A stretch of DNA of 12,441 bases from an uncultured Muribaculaceae bacterium. Its GTDB lineage: Bacteria; Bacteroidota; Bacteroidia; Bacteroidales; Muribaculaceae. Where the stretch lies: positions 1-12,441 of the forward strand of contig CAKTOT010000066.1 in the NCBI GenBank assembly GCA_934590135.1. Direction: 5' to 3'. Position numbers and translations under genes: made by a program. Shown in pieces: positions 5,565 to 12,441 of the stretch. Within the stretch, counting starts at the first letter, position 1. Every line of letters starts with the position of its first letter. The notes under the pieces were generated by a model. That model saw nothing but the letters and a program-made list of their open reading frames with translations, was not told where the DNA came from and did not search any database.

Positions 5565-8249
5565 TCAGCGTCCGGCGTTGTCTATCATACTGCGCAACTT
5601 GTCGTTGAAGTCGTTGGCTTTCATGAGGTTCTCCATATTCAGGTGCATACGGTAGCGCCAGTAGTGGCGCGGATTGGCCGGGACGTTGATGATTTCGTCC
5701 TTGGGGTTATCGCGTCGCAGTTTTCCGTCCATAGCCAGGTAGTCCTGCAGCGGCAGAATGCACAGCATTGATGGTGACTTGAGGTGCAAATTTACGATTG
5801 CATCGCATATCCACGGCTCGGCAAAATAAGGTGCTGTACCGTTTTGTTGCAGCACTTCGTTGAAGTAACGCTGTGTCTTTTCGCGGTTTTCTTCCCACCA
5901 TACGCGTATGCCGCCCATGTCGTGTGTCGATGTGGTGCATACCGAGTAATACGGGTAGTTGTGTGTATCGCCGAAGGTGAGATTGGGGTCCTTGGGCATA
6001 CGCTGTATTTCCAGAGCCAGTATCTCGAGGTGCTGCATCACGGCGGGTACGCAATCCGGAATCATACCGAGGTCTTCGGCGCAGGTGAGCATGTCCGTGG
6101 CTTCGATGAGCGGTGGCAGTTTCCACATGGCTTTACCGTACCAGAAGTCGTTGTGACGGTGATAGAAGAAGTCGTTGTATAATCGGTCGAAGCACCAGCG
6201 CTCGTAGTCGTTGAGTGAGCGGTATATATAGGTGTATTGAGCCGATATGCGCGGGTGATACTTGCCTTTTTCGCGGCTGTCTTCGATGAACAGTACGTTG
6301 TCTATAAGGCCCAGCAGAGCGTTGCACAGCCGAGTGTTTTTGTCGTCTTGGGGCAGTGAGCCGAAGTGGTCGGCGACCTTGCGTTGTGTGTCGAATTCGG
6401 GGCGCAGTTTGTAGCGTCCGTATCCGACATCGACGAGGAAGGTCTTGCGTGCTTCGTCGGTGTATTCGCCGAAGAAGTCGCCCAGGAAGTAATCCATGAT
6501 GAACGGCGTGGTGTGCAGGTCTACGTCTATCCAGAAGTCGTAGTTGTATCGCAGTTCGTCCGGGGTGAAGGGCAGGGCGGGATTGAAGGTGCCCAGCAGG
6601 CCGTGTACGGCGTCCATGGGTATTTCCCAAATGCGGAAGAAGCCCAAGACGTGGTCTATGCGGTATGCATCGAAGTATTCGGACATTTTGCGGAAGCGTG
6701 CTTTCCACCATGCAAATCCGTCACGGTTCATTTCTTCCCAGTTGTAGGTGGGGAATCCCCAGTTTTGACCCAGAACGGAGAAGTCGTCCGGCGGCGCACC
6801 GGCTTGGCAGTCCATATTGAACAGGCGTGCATCGGTCCATGCGTCCACGCTTGTGCGCGATATGCCGATAGGAATGTCGCCCTTGATGGCCACGCCTTTG
6901 CCGTGTGCATAGTCGCGTACGGTTTTCAGCTGTTTGTCAAGGTGGTATTGAGTGAAGTACACGATGTTTATCTCATCGGCGGCTTCTTTGGTCAGTTTCT
7001 TGACCGCTTCTTTGGAATATTTGGCATATTTGCCCCATTGCGAAAAATCGGCGGTGCCGCAGCGGTCGCGCAGGACGCAGAAAGCCGCGTAATCGGGCAG
7101 CCATCCGGCGTTGCGTTTTACGAAGGCTTTGAAGTCGGCCGAGGCGATGGTCTTGGCGCCGTCTTGGGCGTAGATCTCGCGTACGTATTCGGCTTTGGCA
7201 TGGGTGACACGTTCGTAGTCGACTGTTTCCAGAGCATTGAGCTCGGCGGCCAGGTCGCGATAGTGTTTGCGACGTGCCGGGTCGTGCAGTTCGCCCACTG
7301 CCTCAAGGCGCAGGTACATAGGATGGAGCGCGAATGTCGAATTGGCGTTATAGGGATACGAATCCGTCCATGTGCCTGTCATCGTGGTATCGTTGATAGG
7401 CAGGATTTGTATAAAGTTTTGATGTGTCATCGCGGCCCAATCGACCATCAATGTGAGGTCGTAGAAGTCGCCGACGCCGAAGTCGTTGCGTGTACGTATC
7501 GAGAATACGGGGATGGCAACGCCGGCTCCGCGCCAAGGTGCCAGAGGGTTGCGCAACCGCATTCCGGTAAGCAGCGTGGCGGTGTCTCGCGTGGGCTGTG
7601 TCCCGAGGGTGCGGTTGTTGCCCAGTTCCCAAGCCACGAGTTTGCCGGAATTTTTGTCGAGAATCACGAACTTGTATTCGGTGGCAACGCTGAGTCCGGC
7701 TGCCGGTATATTGACGCTCCACATCGGGAAGTCGTGTGCGGACATAGCTACCGCTTGTGCCGTATCCCATTTGCCTAATGACGGTGTCTCGCCGCAGACT
7801 GCGAGAATCTGTTCGGGACGTATCATAGGGGCCCATACCTGTATGGTGACCATACCGGCGCAAGGCAGTACTCGCTTCGATGTGGAAGCATCGGTTCGAT
7901 GGTTGATGCAATCGGCGATTGCGGACGAGTAGTATGGCTTGTCCCACGGTTGGTCTTGCCAGCGGTCGTTGACGTATACGGCGTGGCCTGCATCGCCGGG
8001 CATATAGAAGTGGTGCGGATGACCCCATTCGCGCTTGGTGCTGCCATCATCGCGGCGTACTACATAGGAGTATTCGAAGTCCGGAGTGTTGGCCGGGATG
8101 TCAATCTCGGCAGTCCATTTGTCCGTGCCCAGTAGTTTCATCGGTACGGCTGTGTCGATGTTGTTGGAGCCCAAATGAGCGATGTTGCCCGTAAGTACGA
8201 GGTTCTCGCCCCAATTGGTGCGGTAATTGACGCTGAATACAATCTTCAT
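5565..8249 (-). CDS. malQ: 4-alpha-glucanotransferase (amylomaltase, GH77, DPE2-like with two CBM20 domains)
   Basis: 894 residues. It transfers alpha-1,4-glucan segments between malto-oligosaccharides or polysaccharide acceptors, in the cytoplasm (no signal peptide). The start is the ATG at 8249 (MKIVFSVNYRTNWGENL), where the first starch-binding domain begins; the open frame upstream to 8387 overlaps the promoter region and is not domain-like. Residues about 1-100 and 130-225 are CBM20-like beta domains (GNIAHLGS and GETPSLGKWD are typical loop motifs). The GH77 barrel follows, with LPINDTT at 284-290, nucleophile D532 in YRIDHVLGFF, acid/base E725 in AEDLG, and D777 in STHDM. The 193-residue gap between D532 and E725 is about 145 longer than in simple MalQ, an insertion typical of the DPE2 type. 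All three catalytic acids are present. Promoter candidate at 8354-8384; 5' leader contains an inverted repeat. Confidence 0.95.
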   Translation of the reverse strand: MKIVFSVNYRTNWGENLVLTGNIAHLGSNNIDTAVPMKLLGTDKWTAEIDIPANTPDFEYSYVVRRDDGSTKREWGHPHHFYMPGDAGHAVYVNDRWQDQPWDKPYYSSAIADCINHRTDASTSKRVLPCAGMVTIQVWAPMIRPEQILAVCGETPSLGKWDTAQAVAMSAHDFPMWSVNIPAAGLSVATEYKFVILDKNSGKLVAWELGNNRTLGTQPTRDTATLLTGMRLRNPLAPWRGAGVAIPVFSIRTRNDFGVGDFYDLTLMVDWAAMTHQNFIQILPINDTTMTGTWTDSYPYNANSTFALHPMYLRLEAVGELHDPARRKHYRDLAAELNALETVDYERVTHAKAEYVREIYAQDGAKTIASADFKAFVKRNAGWLPDYAAFCVLRDRCGTADFSQWGKYAKYSKEAVKKLTKEAADEINIVYFTQYHLDKQLKTVRDYAHGKGVAIKGDIPIGISRTSVDAWTDARLFNMDCQAGAPPDDFSVLGQNWGFPTYNWEEMNRDGFAWWKARFRKMSEYFDAYRIDHVLGFFRIWEIPMDAVHGLLGTFNPALPFTPDELRYNYDFWIDVDLHTTPFIMDYFLGDFFGEYTDEARKTFLVDVGYGRYKLRPEFDTQRKVADHFGSLPQDDKNTRLCNALLGLIDNVLFIEDSREKGKYHPRISAQYTYIYRSLNDYERWCFDRLYNDFFYHRHNDFWYGKAMWKLPPLIEATDMLTCAEDLGMIPDCVPAVMQHLEILALEIQRMPKDPNLTFGDTHNYPYYSVCTTSTHDMGGIRVWWEENREKTQRYFNEVLQQNGTAPYFAEPWICDAIVNLHLKSPSMLCILPLQDYLAMDGKLRRDNPKDEIINVPANPRHYWRYRMHLNMENLMKANDFNDKLRSMIDNAGR

Positions 8250-8315
8250 GGTCGGGTGTATTGTGGCTATTGTTGTTCGTATATGGATAAAAGTATGATA
8301 TAGTTTCAAAGAACG

Positions 8316-8329
8316 GCCGTTGTAACGGC
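8316..8329. promoter_or_regulatory. Inverted repeat in the malQ leader, possible operator
   Basis: GCCGTT (8316-8321), two bases, then AACGGC (8324-8329) is a perfect 6-2-6 inverted repeat, partly overlapping the palindrome AACGGCCGTT (8312-8321). It lies between the malQ promoter candidate and the malQ ATG. This is a shape expected of a dimeric repressor site; no regulator is identified. Confidence 0.35.
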
Positions 8330-8353
8330 TGTGCACTTTGCGGTGTAAATGTA

Positions 8354-8384
8354 CAAATAAATATCTGTAAATGTCGGTTTGCAA
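8354..8384 (-). promoter_or_regulatory. Candidate malQ promoter
   Basis: On the minus strand TTG (8384-8382), a 20-bp spacer and TTTATTTG (8361-8354) match the Bacteroidetes -33/-7 layout with one mismatch to TAnnTTTG. A transcript would start near 8347, giving a leader of about 100 nt before the ATG at 8249. Confidence 0.45.
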
Positions 8385-8541
8385 CATTTTTTAACCGAAA
8401 GCATATTGTCTTATGAGTTAGCCCGAATGTTTAAGGCTGTCGGGACTAAGTCATATATACGATGGGCGCTCTGACCGCTTTTGGGAAAAGAATTATGTGC
8501 TCGGTCTGCGGTCGGATGTATGCGTTAAAGCAAAAATGCAC

Positions 8542-8549
8542 TAACTTTG
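8542..8549 (+). promoter_or_regulatory. -7 element of the yigZ-like gene promoter
   Basis: TAACTTTG matches TAnnTTTG exactly, 60 bp before the ATG at 8610. No clear TTTG is seen about 20 bp further upstream, so the -33 element is weak. Apart from this, the malQ promoter and the inverted repeat, I see nothing in the divergent gap 8250-8609. Confidence 0.45.
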
Positions 8550-8609
8550 TGTTGTGAAAACGGACGCGAAGTATGCGCAATGACGCATCACGGCCGAAAA
8601 AATCTATTT

Positions 8610-9200
8610 ATGTCCGACACATATTACACGATACAAGAAGAAGGCGAAGGTCAGTTGAGAGAAAAGCTGAGCCGTTTTATAGCGTATGCCCATCACGTTG
8701 ACAGCGAGGAAGATGCACGCACTTTCGTGCAATCGCTGCGCAATCGTTATCACGATGCACGGCACGTGTGCTGGGCTTTTGCAACGCGAGACGGACGGCG
8801 TTTGGCTCAGGATGACGGCGAGCCTTCCGGCACTGCCGGTCGTCCGATATTGGGCCAAATAGACTCGCTTGGATTGACGGATGTCGTTGTGGGCGTTGTG
8901 CGCTATTTCGGCGGCATAAAACTCGGGCCGTCGGGCCTGATTGCCGCTTATCGCGAGGCGGCTCGCTTGGCGTTACAGTCCGTGCCAGCTGTCGAATGTC
9001 ATAGTCAATGCCGGTTTGTATTCACTTTCCCGTATTTGGCTATGAATGATGTTATGAAGGTGGTCAAAAGCGAGGAGTGCACGGTTGTGGAACAATCGTT
9101 TGACAATAGTTGCTTGATGGTGGTGGAGATTCGCGAAGATAATGTCGAGCGACTTCGCGGACGCCTGGATGCGGTGTCCGGCCTTACGTTTGCGGATTAG
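8610..9200 (+). CDS. yigZ: YigZ/IMPACT family protein (UPF0029 plus DUF1949)
   Basis: 196 residues from the ATG at 8610 (MSDTYYTIQEEGEGQ). An upstream in-frame ATG at 8580 would add a poorly conserved-looking extension, so the later start is preferred because the family begins near the YxTI motif. The N-terminal IMPACT (UPF0029) domain has its signature in residues 49-120: HDARHVCWAFATRDG, then QDDGEPSGTAGRPIL and the VVRYFGGIKLGPSGLIAAYREAA region (split here at 68-82 and 97-118). Residues about 132-196 fit the DUF1949 ferredoxin-like domain. The family is linked to translation through the eukaryotic homologue IMPACT; the bacterial role is not settled. It is the only plus-strand gene in the window, divergent from malQ and convergent with the usp gene, 20 bp from its end. 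Confidence 0.92.
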   Translation: MSDTYYTIQEEGEGQLREKLSRFIAYAHHVDSEEDARTFVQSLRNRYHDARHVCWAFATRDGRRLAQDDGEPSGTAGRPILGQIDSLGLTDVVVGVVRYFGGIKLGPSGLIAAYREAARLALQSVPAVECHSQCRFVFTFPYLAMNDVMKVVKSEECTVVEQSFDNSCLMVVEIREDNVERLRGRLDAVSGLTFAD

Positions 9201-9220
9201 CCGCAATCGGTGTACTCCGG

Positions 9221-10330
9221 TTAAACCGGGATGGCCAGCATCGGAATGTCCGCGTTCAATATCATCTTGTGCGCCAATCCGGGGTTGAATAGTCGGGCAA
9301 AGGCGTTTTGCCTTTTGTTGGGGATGACGAGGATGTCTGCGGGGTTGTCTTTGACCAAGCATCTGAATTGCTCGGCAGCACAATCTGCGTCTATGCTCAT
9401 TGTGTCAAATTCGAAATTCGGGAAATTTTTCTTGCAGAAAGACATGACGTTGAGCAACGATTCTGTATTGGAGCGTTCGAAAGGTCGCCTTTTGGCCGGA
9501 AGGTGCACCAGAGTGACTTTGGCTGAAATGTTATTGAAGATGCGCGACATTGTATCCAAGGCCAGGAGGTCTTGCTGCTCGAGATTGGTAAAGAAATGTA
9601 TACGGATGTTTTCGGTTTCGATGTTTACCTTTATGCCTTGTGGAATTGTCAGCACAGAGAACAGGCATTTGTCAAGAACTTCGGCCGATACGCTTCCTAT
9701 CATTTGTTCCTGCTTCTTGGCGTAGCTTCGAGTGCCCATGACCACGAGGTAGGGCGGGTTGGCCTTGGCATATTCGATGATTGCGTCTTCTGGAACGCCT
9801 TCCATAACAATCGTATCAAATACTACCGGAGGAAGTTCTCCGTACTTGATTTTGGAACGCACCTTGCCGGCAAATTCGTCCATGCGTTTGTGTGCATCCT
9901 CCTCGATTTTACGGCGGGCATCATTGTCGGCTATTTCGTAGGTGAGCTGATCGCTGAGCTGCATATTTCCTGCGACATACGGATCTATGAATGAGTATAG
10001 TAGCCGTATCTGTGCATTATGTCTACGAGCCAAGGCAAATGCGACTTCGAGAGCATTAATCGAATGGTCGCTGAAGTCAACCGGGACAAGTACACAATGC
10101 GATTTTTCGTTGAATGGCGATGGCATAGGCGTAAAAATCTCGCGATGCTCAATGATGCGTAACGCCAGTGGCAGATCGTTTTCGTGTATGCGAACGCGTA
10201 CGCCGGACGATACTGTCGGGTGCTCGAGATTGACGTTTTGCAACAGCACTTCGATGCCTTCTTTTTCGAGGAGGTTTTTCAGCTCTATTGCGCGGTCGTA
10301 AGTGTGTATGGCAACGGTGATAAGTCGCAT
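9221..10330 (-). CDS. Universal stress protein: DUF2007-like domain plus tandem UspA domains
   Basis: 369 residues from the ATG at 10330, cytoplasmic. Residues 1-65 (MRLITVAIHTYDRAIELKNLL and following, VRVRIHENDLPLALRII) resemble DUF2007, a small putative signalling domain. The first UspA domain spans about 78-230, starting HCVLVPVDFSDHSINAL and ending with MGTRS (198-202) and IGSVSAEVL (211-219). That is the UspA nucleotide loop G-x2-G-x9-G-S with the second Gly replaced by Ser202, so ATP binding is uncertain. The second UspA domain (about 242-369) is more divergent: ADILVIPNKRQN and ADIPMLAIPV keep the strand pattern but the Gly-rich loop is absent, a regulatory-like half. The helix-turn-helix gene lies 109 bp upstream on the same strand with a hairpin between them. 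Confidence 0.9.
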   Translation of the reverse strand: MRLITVAIHTYDRAIELKNLLEKEGIEVLLQNVNLEHPTVSSGVRVRIHENDLPLALRIIEHREIFTPMPSPFNEKSHCVLVPVDFSDHSINALEVAFALARRHNAQIRLLYSFIDPYVAGNMQLSDQLTYEIADNDARRKIEEDAHKRMDEFAGKVRSKIKYGELPPVVFDTIVMEGVPEDAIIEYAKANPPYLVVMGTRSYAKKQEQMIGSVSAEVLDKCLFSVLTIPQGIKVNIETENIRIHFFTNLEQQDLLALDTMSRIFNNISAKVTLVHLPAKRRPFERSNTESLLNVMSFCKKNFPNFEFDTMSIDADCAAEQFRCLVKDNPADILVIPNKRQNAFARLFNPGLAHKMILNADIPMLAIPV

Positions 10331-10363
10331 AAGTGTATAAGTCGGTTAAGTTCATTGATATAG

Positions 10364-10399
10364 CCTATGGATGCCTCGCGTGTGCAAGACATCCATAGG
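10364..10399. other. 10-bp intercistronic hairpin between the HTH and usp genes
   Basis: CCTATGGATG (10364-10373) and CATCCATAGG (10390-10399) are perfect complements separated by 16 bases. No T run follows on the minus strand (CTATATCAATG), so it is not a standard terminator. It may be an attenuator, a stem that protects one half of a processed mRNA, or a regulator site in front of the usp gene. Confidence 0.5.
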
Positions 10400-10439
10400 T
10401 CAGATACTGTGTCGAGTATTGGTATAGGCTGAGTGTTTC

Positions 10440-10700
10440 TCAGTCTTTGTTTTCTTGCTCTTGGAGGATCTCCACGGCCATATCGTAGATAGTGGAGTCG
10501 TCAAGGACAACGATACCGCCGTTAGGACCGGGTTCGATGTGTACGCCGCAGTTTTTGCCGAAATCGTAGTTGCTGCCGCCGAAGTAGTTGCGTACGGTCT
10601 GAACAGTGATATTGAGCTTATCGGCGATGCGGTGCATCGAGCCGTCGGGCAGACTGTCTTTGAGTTTGCGCAAATCATTGAAGCTGATAGTCTTAGTCAT
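10440..10700 (-). CDS. Small helix-turn-helix DNA-binding protein
   Basis: 86 residues from the ATG at 10700 (MTKTISFNDLRKLKDSLP). Residues 21-41 (SMHRIADKLNITVQTVRNYF and G) form a clear helix-turn-helix: helix 2 HRIADKL, turn LNI, recognition helix TVQTVRNYF. The rest (52-64 VHIEPGPNGGIVV, then an acidic C-terminal helix) is probably a small dimerisation part. Small proteins like this are common in Bacteroidales genomes and their targets are not known to me. It has its own promoter candidate at 10777-10808 and is followed by the usp gene, which makes that gene or its own promoter a natural target (inference). Confidence 0.85.
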   Translation of the reverse strand: MTKTISFNDLRKLKDSLPDGSMHRIADKLNITVQTVRNYFGGSNYDFGKNCGVHIEPGPNGGIVVLDDSTIYDMAVEILQEQENKD

Positions 10701-10776
10701 GATGGTATCGGTTAGTATGGGTGATTATTATATGTTATTGATACGTGAGGAGAGCCTTTTGTCGTTATTGTGGGTA

Positions 10777-10808
10777 TAAATTTAGTGGTCTTTTGTGAGT
10801 TGACCAAA
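10777..10808 (-). promoter_or_regulatory. Promoter of the helix-turn-helix gene
   Basis: On the minus strand TTTG (10808-10805), a 20-bp spacer, then TAAATTTA (10784-10777), 7 of 8 to TAnnTTTG counting free positions. Transcription would start near 10770, about 70 bp before the ATG. The gap 10701-10901 also has facing A9 and T9 runs (around 10806-10830) that could help end bat transcription, though the stem is pure A-T. Confidence 0.5.
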
Positions 10809-10901
10809 AAAAAATATAGTTTTTTTTTATGTTTTACGACATAAGTTTTGCGTTTTGGGCTTGTGATAGTTCGTAATGTATTGATAGATGTATTATTGCC
10901 G

Positions 10902-11729
10902 TCAAATGCGTTCGACGTTAGAGGCATCGATCCATGCAGCGGTGGAGTTGTTGACCTTTACATGGTACCATAGTTGAGCTCCGGCGTTGCCGGCTGTGTT
11001 CACCGAGTCAATAATTACGAGGCGTGTGCCTTCGTGTACGGGTACTATTTTGTCGTTTTTGTCGGTCTTGTCTGAGGGTGCAGGCGTAAGGTTGGCCGAG
11101 GGCACGGTGACAATGGCGATGTCGTCATTGTCTATGGCCATCGCGCTTTGGTAGGCAACGATGGCGGTATATAGGAATATTATGAATAACACGATTGCGC
11201 CGAAGAACCCTACTTTTCGTATGGTGACATTAGTTAAAAATAGGTATACGGCAACGAGCCCTATAATTATGACAAACAAGACGAAAGCGGTCCGGGCCCA
11301 GGCGTTTGGAGACATTAAGGCTATGACTCCCGAATGGAGTTTGCCAAGTATGGATGAATTGTCTTCCGGTTTGTCTTCGAGGGTTGTATTGACAAAGTTA
11401 AGGTTGGTACGTGCGTCTCGGTTTGAAGGGTCTATTTTGAGAGCGCGTTCGTATGCAAGAATGCTTTGCGAGACTTTGCCCATACGAAAGTAGGTGTTGC
11501 CCAAATTGTAGTATAGGTCGGATGACACGCCGTATTCCTTGATTATGGTTTTGTATAGGTCTGCGGCCTCGGTATAGTCCTTCGAATTATATGCCGAATC
11601 GGCTTTGGCCGAGAGGGTGGCTGCGTTTTCGGTCTTGACTGCGGTCTGAGCGGCGACAGCGTTTATGCAGAAGGATGTAATTATGGCCAAAACCGTGTAT
11701 CGCAATATGTTGTGTGATTTTCTCATCAT
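10902..11729 (-). CDS. batE: BatE: TPR and SH3-like membrane protein of the bat operon
   Basis: 275 residues. An N-terminal signal peptide (hydrophobic 9-25, cleavage likely after AVAA at 28) is followed by two TPR repeats (about 38-70 and 71-104, the second reading SDLYYNLGNTYFRMG...ALKIDPSN), two membrane helices (about 146-166 and 173-194) and a C-terminal SH3-like domain (about 203-275, with GTRLVIIDSVN and LWYHVKVNN...AAWIDASNVERI). The TPRs should face the periplasm; the C-terminal domain returns to the same side. ATG at 11729 overlaps the batD stop by 4 bp (ATGA), showing translational coupling. Bat proteins were named for aerotolerance in Bacteroides fragilis and are thought to act as an envelope complex with VWA proteins and a MoxR ATPase; the biochemical role is unresolved. 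Confidence 0.9.
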   Translation of the reverse strand: MMRKSHNILRYTVLAIITSFCINAVAAQTAVKTENAATLSAKADSAYNSKDYTEAADLYKTIIKEYGVSSDLYYNLGNTYFRMGKVSQSILAYERALKIDPSNRDARTNLNFVNTTLEDKPEDNSSILGKLHSGVIALMSPNAWARTAFVLFVIIIGLVAVYLFLTNVTIRKVGFFGAIVLFIIFLYTAIVAYQSAMAIDNDDIAIVTVPSANLTPAPSDKTDKNDKIVPVHEGTRLVIIDSVNTAGNAGAQLWYHVKVNNSTAAWIDASNVERI

Positions 11730-12441
11730 GCTTTTGCGGATGCTTTGGTGGGTTGTTTCTTAGTGCTTTCAACGGCTTTGATGACGGCTGAAGATTCGTC
11801 AAACAGGCCTTTGAGGTGTTCCGGTGAAGTGCTGTCCGGAGTGAATCGAGCCATTTCGCACTGGTCTAAGATGGCGATTGTGCGGTCTGTAAGCTCTTCG
11901 CTTATGCCGTTTTCGAGCAGTTTTTCGCGGATATTGTCGCGAGTGAGCGCCGATGATGGAATACGGAGCTTGTCGCTGATATATCCCCAAAGTGCGCGTG
12001 CCAGGCTTTCGTGAAAGGCGTCGGCGTCATTTGCCGCCAGGGCCTTGGCCGCCAAGCGCTGCCGCTTGGTGGCCACCTTATTGGCGCGAGCGGTACGACG
12101 CGCAGCCAGGTCGCTGTTGGCGCGTATGTGCTTGCGGTATACGATGATAGTGGTTAGGAAAGCGGCTAAGGAGAGCAGGTACAATAGCGCGTATAGGGCA
12201 CCGAAGAATGTGCGCTCGGGATTATGTGCAAGGGCTGTGGTGTCGATACGGTGGATATAGTGTATATCCTTAATTCCTTCGCCTATTTCCTTTTGTTCGG
12301 CTGAAGATGCCGAGCCACGTATCACGCTGAGGTTGTACCCCTTTTGCTTTATGGTTATGTATCGTCCGGCTGTTGGGTCAAAGTATACAAAATTCCATGA
12401 AGGGATATTGAGCGTGCCCACCTCTTTGGGTACTATTGTGT
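11726..12441 (-). CDS. batD: BatD, C-terminal part (5' end cut by window)
   Basis: The frame is open from the right edge (first full codons TIVPKEVGTLNIPSWNF) to the TGA at 11726, about 238 residues of the C-terminal part; a GTG at 12421 is an internal Val, not a start. The stretch IPSWNFVYFDPTAGRYITIK closes a beta-sandwich repeat typical of the BatD/oxygen-tolerance family, whose N-terminal repeats and signal peptide lie outside. One membrane helix follows (FFGALYALLYLLSLAAFLTT, encoded around 12140-12210), then a basic segment and a cytoplasmic helical domain (HESLARALWGYISDKLRIP...ALTRDNIREKLLENG). It ends in a Lys/Ala-rich tail and overlaps batE by 4 bp. Confidence 0.88.
   Translation of the reverse strand, partial: TIVPKEVGTLNIPSWNFVYFDPTAGRYITIKQKGYNLSVIRGSASSAEQKEIGEGIKDIHYIHRIDTTALAHNPERTFFGALYALLYLLSLAAFLTTIIVYRKHIRANSDLAARRTARANKVATKRQRLAAKALAANDADAFHESLARALWGYISDKLRIPSSALTRDNIREKLLENGISEELTDRTIAILDQCEMARFTPDSTSPEHLKGLFDESSAVIKAVESTKKQPTKASAKA

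Noticed and set aside
6366..7778. Open frame of 470 codons on the plus strand inside malQ
   Set aside because: It is antisense to strongly supported GH77 coding sequence, and its translation is rich in Val, Gly and Cys with no recognisable domain; it is a codon-bias shadow.
8250..8387. Longer malQ start at 8387
   Set aside because: It would start upstream of the candidate promoter, and the extra residues show no domain pattern; the CBM20 domain begins at the ATG at 8249.
9217..9229. CCGGTT-A-AACCGG palindrome between the converging yigZ-like and usp genes as a bidirectional terminator
   Set aside because: A 1-base centre leaves no loop for an RNA hairpin, there is no T run, and it overlaps the usp stop codon.

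Overview
The window looks like a chromosomal segment of a Bacteroidales bacterium, plausibly Muribaculaceae or a relative (family-level placement is inference). The reasons are a bat (Bacteroides aerotolerance) operon end, a CBM20-bearing GH77 amylomaltase, promoters of the Bacteroidetes type (TTTG/TTG, about 20 bp, TAnnTTTG) and the absence of Shine-Dalgarno sequences at starts. All genes read on the minus strand except one yigZ-like gene. No tRNA, rRNA, CRISPR array or insertion sequence is visible.

Region 1 (1-4163) is a restriction-modification locus. A 332-residue 'restriction endonuclease subunit M'-type protein is followed after 11 bp by a very large protein cut by the left edge. In its visible 1051 residues the large protein joins a GIY-YIG/T5orf172-like nuclease domain, an SF2 DEAH helicase/translocase, a charged linker and an N6-adenine methylase domain with an NPPY motif. 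No stop interrupts this frame from base 3153 to base 1.

Region 2 (4164-4750) has no protein gene. On the minus strand it holds a good promoter (4570-4601), a long rod-shaped RNA made of seven consecutive nested helices (4260-4462), and an intrinsic terminator (4226-4262). Size and shape fit 6S RNA. No separate promoter for the RM genes is visible after the terminator, so they may depend on read-through.

Region 3 (4751-8249) holds an unrecognised 239-residue protein with a C-terminal zinc-ribbon-like motif. A degenerate 5-bp tandem repeat stands directly in front of it. Upstream is malQ, a DPE2-like 4-alpha-glucanotransferase with two N-terminal starch-binding domains, which would act on malto-oligosaccharides and glycogen-type polymers in the cytoplasm.

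Region 4 (8250-8609) is the divergent control region between malQ and the yigZ-like gene, with a promoter for each and a 6-2-6 inverted repeat. Region 5 (8610-10700) holds the IMPACT/YigZ-family gene, a convergent DUF2007-UspA-UspA stress protein, and a small helix-turn-helix protein upstream of it with its own promoter; a strong hairpin lies between the last two.

Region 6 (10902-12441) is the end of a bat operon: the C-terminal part of BatD (cut by the right edge) and a complete BatE, overlapping by 4 bp. These would be envelope proteins working with the membrane-anchored VWA proteins BatA/BatB, which lie outside the window.
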